This document shows, in pieces, positions 10,860 through 22,700 of a stretch of 64,000 bases of DNA (positions are counted from its first letter, which is position 1; each line of letters starts with the position of its first letter). Location of the stretch: the NCBI GenBank assembly GCA_038030265.1, contig CM075943.1, positions 41,292,001 to 41,356,000 on the forward strand. The letters run 5' to 3'. The notes beneath the pieces are model-generated. The model worked only from the letters and a program-made list of their open reading frames with translations. It made no database searches and was not told the origin of the DNA. Origin of the DNA: Corythucha ciliata. Lineage: Eukaryota > Arthropoda > Insecta > Hemiptera > Tingidae. Position numbers and translations under genes: made by a program.

Positions 10860-13310
10860 AACAAGTTGTTCACCTAATCTACATTAATTATAAATACAAT
10901 GTGATATTTGTCATAATTTTGTTTTCATATATATATTTAAATATTTTCATGAATGAATCAGTTATGATACAAGTAAAAAAAAGAGGGGAGGGGGGGCGAA
11001 AGAAAAATATACATACATAAATATGAGTCGTCAAAGACAAATTTAAACCGTATTTTCACGGAATTAATCGGAAAGCTTAGTTTTTATTGCAGTTTCATCA
11101 AGCAAATCACTAATTACAACGCATTAACACATATAGCCTCTAAAATTAAGATGACAGTTTGTATAAAGTCCAAGTAGTAGAGGTTTAATTTATTGAAAAA
11201 CAAAAATCTTATCGAGAACAGCGAATACTAGTTGCTTCTAACTACACACGTTCACGCGAGTATATAAATTAACGCTAGCATTTTTATCTACAATTAGCCA
11301 GGAACTTTGCACATTGCCAGTAATAATTAGTTTTCTCTAAATAATTTATTTTTCACTTTATTCATTATAAAAAATTATGAAGATTTTCTCAGCGCCAAAA
11401 GGGGGCAATTTTCAATACTTGTTAGAGGGGTTGGGGGCAGTATTAAGTGGGACAACACACAGTGACGAGAACCGAGATTCTATAATTTCAATATATATAT
11501 ATTTTTCATACAAATATCACAAATCCAAATTCGTCCTCATGCAGGAATTGAACAGCAAGAACCATATGGTAGGGTGGGCTGGGTGGTGGAGATGAAGATT
11601 AAATTAAAAGAATAAAAAAAATTAAGTAATTTGGTGTTTCCGCAGCTTTATGTAAAGGGCACAGCTCCTGGAAGCTTGAACAAAAGTTTTTTTTTTTTTT
11701 TAAACTAAAGAGACTAACAGTTTTCTAAAATCACACAACATAAATGGTTACAATTTAAACATTAGGTAATAATTATTTGTTTCCAAAGATTCTTTTGACG
11801 CAAAGGCTCTTTATGAGATAAATCTATATAAGTATGTTCTTCGGTATCCTATATATTTACATGTCCTTACTTTAATACAATTCAGTGGAACTAAGCTATA
11901 TCTTACACGATATTACTTGAAACGTTAAACAAATTACGGTAATGAACGTCACACTTTCAAGCCATTTGATTTTAGTTTTTAATGAAAATGTGTCGAACGC
12001 TGTTGTTGGTAAAAACTTGATGCTGCAATCAATAATAACCGTATTTATTGGCGAACAGCGCTAAAAAAAAAGCGATATTGTGTATATATTTTTTTGTTTC
12101 GTCACAAGATAATTGTCAAAAATCTCATTGTACAAAAATAAACTTCTGCGTATAGGATGCCGGATTTTGACGCTAGAATAAAACAATACTATTCGGAGTA
12201 AATAAAAAAATGGAGAGATTTCAAATTTGAAAGTAAAAATAAAGGACTAAATTCACGAAACATTAAAAACATGGGATATCTTTCTCTTAAGCGTAGAAGA
12301 TGTTGTGTTATAAAAACACTTGTTTTTTGTTATTGTCCAATAATTTTTGAACATATACTGGAAGTCCCCCGGGTTTCAGGGGATGTACTAAAATGTATTA
12401 TATTTAAAAAACATAAATTTATTTAAATTAACGTATTTCACATACAAAATAATAAAAGAAAGGCTCTTAGACCCTACTGGAAGAAAGTCATGACTACAAA
12501 ATAATACTTTCCAAGTGATGGGCTCGTAAAGCCGACAGATTGACGAAACATCGAAATAATATCAAGCCAACCATACATTTTGGCTTTGTTACACGGCAAA
12601 CCATAAAATCACACTAAATAGGAAAAACGAATGAAAAGGAAAAGTAGTGGCATGAAGATAATAGGAACAAATTGAGAAAAAAAAAAATACAAAAGAAAAT
12701 TAATGACTTACTCGAGATAATGCGGTTAAAACGGCAGTGCTCCGTCGCGAAGTAGGTAAAACATTTTTGGTACTAAGACAGCCTGCGCGCCTATCTTTTA
12801 GCGCGAGAGGTTGAACATTTTTCAATTCCTCCTAGGCAAAGTAATCTTGTCACAACAGAGAAATTCTAGAGAGCTAACTTCGGACAAACAAATAAGAAAT
12901 AGAGAGAGAGAGAGACAGAGAGAGAGAGAGTGAGTGAGTGAGAAAGAAATTACAGTTTCGCAATTATGACCAGTCAAGTCGCACTGAACAGATTTGATTC
13001 ATTTTTTGTTCACAGGATCAAACCCTGAACACACTGGACTAACCACTACGGCTAAGGACTAACAAGCTTTGTAGGAATACGAATAAGAGGAACCATTTTT
13101 TTTTTTAAATTGCAAGACCAGAGCGATTGAAAAACTAATGCCATTCATGAGGTACAGCGAGTCTTGATTTTTGATCGACGCTTACTTCCCAGGACTCCCA
13201 GCTATATCCAACTGAAAATAGTACTAAAAAGAAAATAAGGGAAAACGTCACGTGGTAGGTTCGCCTCTGTAGATGTTTCAAGTCTTTTGACAGAGGCCGA
13301 AGGAATTAAA
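10860..13310 (-). other. Candidate 3' UTR/downstream region of the BTB-psq gene
   Basis: This 2.4-kb AT-rich stretch directly follows the stop codon of the minus-strand gene. It lacks the degenerate arrays and inverted-repeat elements that fill the flanks. Several TTTATT hexamers (AATAAA on the minus strand, for example 12,044-12,049) could serve as polyadenylation signals, but I cannot choose one. A 3' UTR is an inference from position and lack of repeats. Confidence 0.35.
12901..12942. repeat. (GA)n/(GAGT)n microsatellite
   Basis: An AG dinucleotide run with one C interruption passes into GTGA tetranucleotides. Confidence 0.9.
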
Positions 13311-13777
13311 TTAATAGCCACTGGGCTCCGGTTTGAAATATGAACTTTGCAATTGCATTGAAGGTATTTGAGGAAATCCCAGACCACTCGAACTTGGACT
13401 AGGCTGATGCTGTGTCGGATGCGATTGCGACTGCGGTTGACTCGACTGCTGTGTCTGCGGTGCTCCCTGCGACTGCATATTCTGTTCCATCCCCTGTGAG
13501 ATCCTTCGCCCTCGTCGCCGACTTGGAAGCATGCCTTTCCTCGCCATGTAGAAACGGATCGTCGACATGGGTATATTGAACGTCTGGGACGCTTTTTGAA
13601 AGGTCATTCCTTTGCAAATTGAATCGGCCGCGCTCAGTAGTTCAGCGTCGGACCTTCGTATCCTCTGTATTTTACCGGGCTGTTCATTACTGGGCGACGG
13701 TGTACTGAAGTTGGATGAGCATGTTTCCGTGAGTATAACGTTCGGATATCCATTGTTCAAATTCCAGTGGTTCCCTT
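13311..13777 (-). CDS. BTB-psq gene, terminal coding exon (psq HTH)
   Basis: The acceptor TTGGCAG opens the exon with AA, which completes a Glu codon with the G of exon 3. It encodes the psq helix-turn-helix and the Gln/Ser-rich tail ending FKPEPSGY and stop. Confidence 0.88.
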
Positions 13778-16700
13778 CTGCCAACACAATTTCAAAGTAA
13801 AAAAATAAATAAATAAATAATCACGATTTTTGTTTTTGGGAGTTTTTCAAGCCATTTATGAGTGCCCCATGCTTTTGACGCCCGCAAACGTGTGTATGTG
13901 GAAGATAAATAAAAGGTGATTACTACAATTTTATTTTTATCAAATCCTTGAAAACGGAAAAATCGATTCAATAGCTGGCCATACACCAACCAATTTTTAT
14001 TGGGAAATCCACAGTGACCTATGCGTTATATGTAGATGAAAGAACTTCGATTTTGACCCTGAGGGTTCAATGCCCAAAGCTCCGGTTTGTTGGTTGTTGA
14101 TCGGTCTTGGAACTCCCGTTCGCAGTAGAGGCTCGAACAAGAATAAGATTTCACGGGCTTGGCTCTGTTAAAAACACAAATTTTCTAGTTTGGCACCTCC
14201 TAACCCTAACTGCTGTGGATTGGGCCCTAACAAACCTCAATTTAGAGAATCAATCATTTCACAGTTTGACTTTGTTCAAAGGCCAAATTTTTGGGTTAGG
14301 GCCATTCAAGAAGGATTTGAAGAAACAAAATCGCGGATTATATGCTTCAAAATTCCAAATTTCGGAGCAAGGGGCACGTCCTTTACCTGTTCAAACCCCT
14401 CAATTTGAATGATTTTCTTCCTTAGCAGTCGTTTGACGGGGTGGCTCTTTCGGGAAACCAACGCAGTTCGGGCTTCGTTCGCGCGTTCGGCAAATTTCAC
14501 GTATTTGGACTATTCAAACTCCAATTGGAAGAACTTGAAGAGAAAATTAGCGGGCCTGGCCCACTTTAAAGGCCAAATTTTAGAGTTTGGGTTCTTGGCT
14601 GGGGGATTGTCAGTTGCTGACGATTTTCGTAGCCAAAAAATCGGGGTCATGGACCAAATTGGAGTTTAATGAACAATTTGATTTCAAGAGTAATAAATCA
14701 TATATTATGCAAAAGGACAGTAGCCGTAGGAGCCTACGTTGTCAGTCTTCCTTCGTCGATTGATTGGCCAACTGAAAGTTCAAGTTTCAATGGGTTTCCA
14801 GGGGGGAAGGTTTCAGTTGGCAAACCAAATGCAGAAGATGGCGAGCAGCCGAAACCGGTCCGTGACGCACCCCGACGAGGGAAGACTGACAACGTAGGCT
14901 CCTACGGGTTACGACCTTTTGCATATGTATATTACCTACTAGCCCTCGTAGTTTAAGCGCTTCTATTAACACTTTAAGTAATAAATTATGCCCGGTTCTC
15001 AGGGGCGGTTTTACGGGGGGGGGGCGATCGCCACCCCCGTCAGCTCAGAAACGGGGGGCGAATTAAAAAAAAAGGGAACGTGAAAAGATACAAATTAATG
15101 TGGGGGACTGCAAATCAGATATCTCAATCCTAGAACTAGGAAGTTGGAAAACAAGTTATTTTTAGCGTTTTGGCTTGCTTTTGCTCTTTCTTTTCCTGAG
15201 CTTTCGCCTTCTTGTGCTGAAGGGGAAAGCTTAGGATAAGAAAAAGCAAAAATAAGCCAACACCCTAAACATGAATTATCAGTCAAGTATGGCACTAATA
15301 ATATTAATAAGGAAAACAACTTATTTTAGTATTAATTTGGTTGTAGTACTACCAATTTGTGGACTAATAAGTTGGCAAAAGGACAGTAGCAGAGCAGTTG
15401 TGGACTAATAAGTTGGACTAATAATTGGCTTTTGAAGGAGTCAAATTCGAGACATTTGGTTACTAAAAGGCGGAGATCGGGCGAAATGGTGGTATGAAAG
15501 ACTGCAATACAAAATCCGGCTTTTGGCAAACAGAGACAGTGGGCTTTCAGACTATTGTTTTTCATGCGAAAACTAAGAAATTAGGCGAATAGGATAAGTG
15601 GGGGGGGGGGTGAGAACACATTTTACCGCCACCCCCGTAACGGAGGCCTAAAACCACCCCTGCCAGTTTTTGAAAGCCCCTCCTCCGGAAACTGTCCATT
15701 TCGTTCTACAAATTGTCAAATCCTTGAAAACGGAAAAATCGATTCAATAGCTGGCCATACACCAACCAATTTTTATTGGGAAATCCACAGTGACCTATGC
15801 GTTATATGTAGATGAAAGAACTTCGATTTTGACCCTGAGGGTTCAATGCCCAAAGCTCCGGTTTGTTGGTTGTTGATCGGTCTTGGAACTCCCGTTCGCA
15901 GTAGAGGCTCGAACAAGAATAAGATTTCACGGGCTTGGCTCTGTTAAAAACACAAATTTTCTAGTTTGGCACCTCCTAACCCTAACTGCTGTGGATTTGA
16001 CCCTAACAAACCTCAATTTAGAGAATCAATCATTTCACAGTTTGACTTTGTTCAAAGGCCAAATTTTTGGGTTAGGGCCATTCAAGAAGGATTTGAAGAA
16101 ACAAAATCGCGGATTATATGCTTCAAAATTCCAAATTTCGGAGCAAGGGGCACGTCCTTTACCTGTTCAAAACCCTCAATTTGAATGATTTTCTTCCTTA
16201 GCAGTCGTTTCACGGGGTGGCTCTTTCGGGAAACCAACGCAGTTCGGGCTTCGTTCGCGCGTTCGGCAAATTTCACGTATTTGGACTATTCAAACTCCAA
16301 TTGGAAGAACTTGAAGAGAAAATTCGCGGGCCTGGCCCACTTTAAAGTTTAAAGGCCAAATTTTAGAGTTTGGGTTCTTGGCTGGGGGATTGTCAGTTGC
16401 TGACGATTTTCGTAGCCAAAAAATCGGGGTCGTGGGACCAAATCGGAGTTTAATGAACAATTTGATTTCAAGAGTAATAAATCATATATTATGCAAAAGG
16501 ACAGTAGCCGTAGGAGCCTACGTTGTCAGTCTTCCTTCGTCATTGATTGGCCAACTGAAAGTTCAAGTTTCAATGGGTTTCTAGGGGGGAAGGTTTCAGT
16601 TGGCAAACCAAATGCAGAAGATGGCGAGCAGCCGAAACCGGTCCGTGACGCACCCCGACGAGGGAAGACTGACAACGTAGGCTCCTACGGGTTACGACCT

Positions 16701-19700
16701 TTTGCATATGTATATTACCTACTAGCCCTCGTAGTTTAAGCGCTTCTATTAACACTTTAAGTAATAAATTATGCCCGGTTCTCAGTGGCGGTCTTACGGG
16801 GGGGGGGGCGATCGCCACCCCCGTCAGCTCAGAAACGGGGGGCGAATAAAAAAAAAGGGAACGTGAAAAGATACAAATTAATGTGGGGGACTGCAAATCA
16901 GATATCTCAATCCTAGAACTAGGAAGTTGGAAAACAAGTTATTTTTAGCGTTTTGGCTTGCTTTTGCTCTTTCTTTTCCTGAGCTTTCGCCTTCTTGTGC
17001 TGAAGGGGAAAGCTTAGGATAAGAAAAAGCAAAAATAAGCCAACACCCTAAACATGAATTATCAGTCAAGTATGGCACTAATAATATTAATAAGGAAAAC
17101 AACTTATTTTAGTATTAATTTGGTTGTAGTACTACCAATTTGTGGACTAATAAGTTGGCAAAAGGACAGTAGCAGAGCAGTTGTGGACTAATAAGTTGGA
17201 CTAATAATTGGCTTTTGAAGGAGTCAAATTCGAGACATTTGGTTACTAAAAGGCGGAGATCGGGCGAAATGGTGGTATGAAAGACTGCAATACAAAATCC
17301 GGCTTTTGGGAAACAGAGACAGTGGGCTTTCAGACTATTGTTTTTTATGCGAAAACTAAGAAATTAGGCGAATAGGATAAGTGGGGGGGGGGGTGAGAAC
17401 ACATTTTACCGCCACCCCCGTAACGGAGGCCTAAAACCACCCCTGCCAGTTTTTGAAAGCCCCTCCTCCGGAAACTGTCCATTTCGTTCTACAAATTGTC
17501 AACTTCATCCTATAAAATGCCAATTTTTCGTCGTAGAAATTGTCAACTTCCTCGTAGAAACAGTCGATTTCTTCCTAGCAACTGTCAATTTACTTTTAAA
17601 ACTGTTAATTTCTTCCTATACCCTATTCAAGATAAGAATAACCCCGATCCGTATGGTTTTTATGGTGGATTTCACCACCGAGAGTTAAGGTTTGAGTTAC
17701 GTTAACTCAGAATTAACTGAAAAAAGGCGTCACTATTTATGTAAACAATGTTAGAGTTAGGTAACTCCAACCTAACTCCCGGTGGTGATTGGCCCTTAAT
17801 GTTTTATTAACGTGAAAGGCGAAAACAAACAGATGGATCTAAGGTATTCTCATCTTGATTGAACAGGGTGTAGAAACATAGAGTGCCCGCGCACTAGGCA
17901 GCCTGGCTGCGGCAGGCATGGCTGCCACAGTCAAAGTGTGGGCAGCCAAATAGAGCAGCCGGATTCTAGTCAGTCGTTCCCGAGATGGAAGTGGAAGAAG
18001 TAATTACTGTTTACGCTTTGTCTCGCAAAAAAAAGGTGGCTGCTTTGACCAGTGCGCGAGGTTTCGGGCAGCCACTTGACTTTTGTCATATCTCTTTGGC
18101 TGCAGTTGAACTAATTCTAGTGGCTGCCGCAGCCAGGAAATCTTGGCTGCCTAGTGCGCGGGCACCCTAAATGTCTTCCAACAAACTGCCAATTTTGCTT
18201 TTGCTTCAGCTTCAGCTTTTCATCTTCAATTTCGCCATGGAAACTGCCTATTTTGTCCTACAAAACTGTCAAACATGTCCCTGCTGTCATTTCACACATA
18301 TCCCTAAGAAGAAGGAACGCTCATCACAAAAAACTTGCCATGGCAGGCTTTCAGATGTCTGGCTGTTACAAAAAACCTTTTTTCCGTAGGTGCAGATGAC
18401 AACCAACGAAAATCATGTTATAGTATGACCCCAACTTTGCTGCATTCGAAGAACGCTGTCGTTCTCGAAACTGCCTATTTTGTCCTACAAAACTGTCAAA
18501 CATGTCCCGAAAACTGGCAATTTCGTCGTTGAACTGTCAATTCTGTCGTCGAGACTGTCAACATCGTCGTTGAAAATGTTCATTTCGTCCTAGAAAATGT
18601 TACTTTTGTCGTTCAAAACTGTGAATTTCGTCCTAAAAAACTGTCGATTTCGCCCTAGAAAATGCCGAAGTGACCTGAAAACTGGTTATTCTTAAGAAAA
18701 AGTTGAAATTGAATCCCTTTAGCCACAAAGTATTGAATTTATGTAGTAAGTAAGTAATTAAACGAAAAGATTTACTATCGTGAAAAAAGAAGAAACGAAA
18801 AGCGAACATTTAATTTATCACTTTCATATAGTCTACACAAATGAAAAACTGACTATTTTGCCGCGTAGAACTAAAAACTTTCAAGTTTCTCGCAGAATCT
18901 GACTTATCATAATAAAAATGACAACGTTTCGCAGGAAGTCCCTCCCACTCCAAAAACTGTCAGCTTCATCGTCAAAAACCGACAAAGAAGAAGCCAGGGC
19001 AGTAGAACCCGAAATAGCAAACGGGCTTTGGTTTCAGTAATTGAAGATTGAGAACAAAGTAAAATACAACTCGGTCATAAGGTTTCTTCATGAGTAACTA
19101 GCATGCACATTCACGACTAAGCATTCCTGACCTAAAGGGCTCTGAGAACAAACTGTCTCACCTGGACTGCAGTCGAGTTGTACCGAAGGTCCTGCCAGTG
19201 AATACGCCGATCCAGTTTCGTCTATTTGTAATGAATTGTCGTCCTTGACGAAAAAGAATAAAAAATAAGAACCCAGTTCCTTCGCATAACAGTGTATTTT
19301 TGAAGTAAGTAAATAAAAAAGAGTTACTTGGTAAAAATCGTCGTCCAGGTCCTCAAACAAGCCATTATCAGAAGCCATGCTACATTCTTGTTTTATCTGA
19401 AATGACAAAAATATAAGAGCAATTAAAAAATTGTTTTAATTTGAGTATCAAATGACATGAATATGTAGGGAGTAATGCGAACGCTAGAATTTAATTTCCG
19501 TAAGGTGATTTGAAAGGGGGGGGGGAGGTACAAATCGACAAAATTAAAATTTTCCAACAATATTAATTCACTCTCAGTAGTGCATTGAACTTATTTGTTC
19601 AATTTTACCTCACTAAAGAAAGCTTGTCGCTCCTTAAAAAGAATCCAAAATCGCACAAACCAAAAAAGATGAGGTGATGGCAAGAAGGATGCCAGACCTT

Positions 19701-22700
19701 CAGTTTTTCCTGTTGACAGACAGTTTTTGTTGGGTAGGTCTACAGGTCTACCTACAGTTTTTTGTAAACTTGAACATTTTTTTCGCCCCACCCCCTCCTG
19801 TACGTATAAAATGTCCAATAAGTCACTTCCAAAAAGAGCTCGGACTGGAAAAAAGGGATTCGGTACTCCAAAGTCGAGAAAAATCGTCCAAACAAACGAC
19901 AAATCAAAACGTTCTATTTTCGGCGCTGATTTGTGGCGTTTTAACACGAGAACGAAAAAAATTACGGTAAAAATCACCCAATTAACCCCTCGGCGATTTT
20001 GCCGAGCGTTAAGCGGCGTGCAGTCGCAACGTCGACCTTACCGAACCTTATTTATGTACTCTGTGGTTCTTTGTGTTTTTTTTTTGTAGTTAGTAGTATA
20101 GTTAGTTAGTATTTTATTGTAGTTAGTTATTTTATTATAGTTTGGTGTTTATTACTGTTGAGCTGAAAAATAATAAAATTGGACGAAACCACGTATCTCG
20201 GCGTTTCTTAACACGGGAAGTCCGAATACCAAAACTAATTTCTGATTAAAAACTACTAATTTACTAAATTCTATCCATCTCCCCTCTTTTCCAAACCCAA
20301 CGCCTAAAATAGTGTACCTTTTTACCAATTAATGTTTACTGTAAATATAGAAAAAGTGTGAATTGGAGGGAAAGTTTTACTTTGGACGTTCAGGTTTGGG
20401 TTTACATCGCATTACACGTATTATAGCTTCAACTTTCACGTCACAAACCGAGCTAGAGAGCAGAGACTGTCAAGTCTATGAAATGTACAGTTTCTTCATT
20501 TAACATGAGTAGGTACTAATGACATTTCTTTAGATTGAACGGTTTTTCTAAGCGATTGAAGCAGTAAGAACTATTTGTCATTAAAAACATCGTGCTCTTT
20601 TCACCTTCATGAGGCAATAAAGCCCATGCGTTATCGACGTTGTCAGCTTCCCAACGTTAGTCGTAAACGAGCTTATTGCTCAAAAACTGTAAAAGCTCAT
20701 TAAAAACAGGAAAATATCACAAACTCGTAGGCAGGAAATATGCTTAAATTAAATTTTCGAGCGACGCACAAGTCTTTCTGTATAACCATACGTGCAAATG
20801 TAGCACATTCATACTGAATCACATAGAATTGCAAGAGAAGAATGCGCGTGCTTTTGATTTATTTATTTATTTTTGCGGATTCCACAAAACCACCTCACGA
20901 GCATCGGTTTCGTTTCTTCGTCTTTTTTGTTTATTTCATTATTATGCTAATTTAATCAGTGTATTTTTTCGTTCAGTTCAAAGTCATATGGAAAACCAAG
21001 TCCTCAGACTCGAGGAAAAAAATGTTTTTTATTTTGGGTTGGGATTTTTGCTCCCGTTAAGCATAAAAAAGGAGAAAACCCGCCAAATACAAAAATTATT
21101 ATATTTATTTTCGGTTTGAAGTTGTAGGTGATATCTATCTTGATACCATATGTTTTTTCCAACACTTAACTTTTGTATAATTTTTGAATTTAGCGGGTGA
21201 TCTACTTTCATAGTAGAGCAGCGCAACGTACCGGGAGCAAAAATCCCAACCCACGAACCGCTTCATTTTTTTAACATACAAATAAGACGAAGTTGAATGA
21301 CTTGGTTTTCCATATGACTTTGGTTCAGGGGGCCTGTTCTGTAACTTTTAGTTGAGTGTCACTATCACTGTCACTGTTCCCTGTCCTTTCAACTGTTCCT
21401 TGTAACTGTCATTTGAACTGCTTCCTGTGATGTTGACTGGAGTTCCGTAAAACCAGCCAAGTGTTCCTTTATAACCTAAACATTACCTTTCCATGACTAG
21501 AAATTATTATTTTGTAATAAATATCACGCTGTTAATAATTCAAAAATAAAGCAAACAAAAACTAAAAACATTTACTCAAAAAAAGGAATACACGCCGGAA
21601 GAGAAACTAACTGAAAAATTTAAAAAGCCCGAAAGCCGATCAAAGGTTATAAACAATACTCTTCAAGTGATCCTTGTAACACCACTTGGCTATCCCAAAG
21701 GATAGTGAGAGTGTTCCTCCAGTCGTGACGTCAGGGGAACAGCTACAAGAGAACACTGACATACAGAACACCAAAACATAACGTCACAACAGGACCTGAC
21801 TGTTCCTAGGATCAGTCAAATTCTTACAGAATAAGCCCCCAGTTAAAAAGCGAAAATCACGTCGAACACTTAAAACATTGTTATTGGATGTTACGGTTAA
21901 TGTTGTAAATCGGTTAATAATTACATTAACAACCGGTTATTGTCGACAATCCCCAAAAATTGTGGTTACTGTTGTAATTTTCTTTCTGAAGCGTCCTCGA
22001 CATTTATGAGCATGCTCTTGCCACTTGTTATACGCCCAACAAGTTTCTGCCAGCTTGATCGTAAATAGGCTCGTCTGCCAGCTTCCAGTGATACGTATTG
22101 TGCAGTTGTGCAGTTTTTTACTACAAATCCAAAAAAATGTTTCTGAAGGGAAAGGAAATTTTGAAATTGCCAAACGCGGATCCCCCTAGTATTGTGCAAG
22201 AGCACATCCGCACTATCCATTCCAGCCTCCAAGTTGCCGACTTTCATCTGCTTTATTCTGATTTTATGACTAGGAAAATACCAAGTTTCTGGACCAAATC
22301 TTGGCATTTTAGACTCTAATGGCGTTTTCCATTTCCATACAATTCAGCTCTGGAGTCGAGCATTTCCACCCGTCTTCTCCGTTAGGAACTTGCATGGGTC
22401 GGAATTTTCTAGGGAGACATTTTTTTTGGCTAGGTAGAACCTAAAAATGAACTTGTCGCAACAAAGTGCTCTCAAAATCGTGCCAATAATTATTGAATTG
22501 GTCATAAAAATTCATTAATTTTCGCACTCGTCACAACGCCTTGTGATTGGCTGAGTGTCTGTGACGTCACTGAGTTCAACTTTTTTCGAGTGACCGTTAT
22601 TGGTATGGAGATTCATAGTTTCATACTCATTTTCTTTCCTTATTTAAAAGTAATTTTACACATTAAAATTGAATTAAATAGTCCGTCTGAACTTACAGAA

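Larger units (their letters stand above)
13941..15716. repeat. Tandem duplication II, unit 1 (~1,776 bp)
   Basis: The sequence starting CAAATCCTTGAAAACGG recurs at 15,717 and homology continues through the whole unit. It lies in intron 3 of the BTB-psq gene. It contains a foldback element (14,706-14,925) and a hAT-type MITE (15,000-15,662). Short degenerate family-A-like units occupy 14,160-14,600. Confidence 0.92.
15717..17499. repeat. Tandem duplication II, unit 2 (~1,783 bp)
   Basis: This is the second head-to-tail copy, a few substitutions and a 7-bp insertion (near 16,345) away from unit 1. The left flank, the junction and the right flank all share TCAA, so this duplication also shows about 4 bp of breakpoint microhomology. 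Confidence 0.92.

Noticed and set aside
17985..18170. 61-codon plus-strand frame with KKKVAALTSARGFG
   Set aside because: It lies wholly within the TA-flanked MITE and reads through its inverted repeat.
20200..20240. TTAACACGGGAAGTCCG as a piggyBac end
   Set aside because: No inverted partner with TTAA was found within a reasonable distance.
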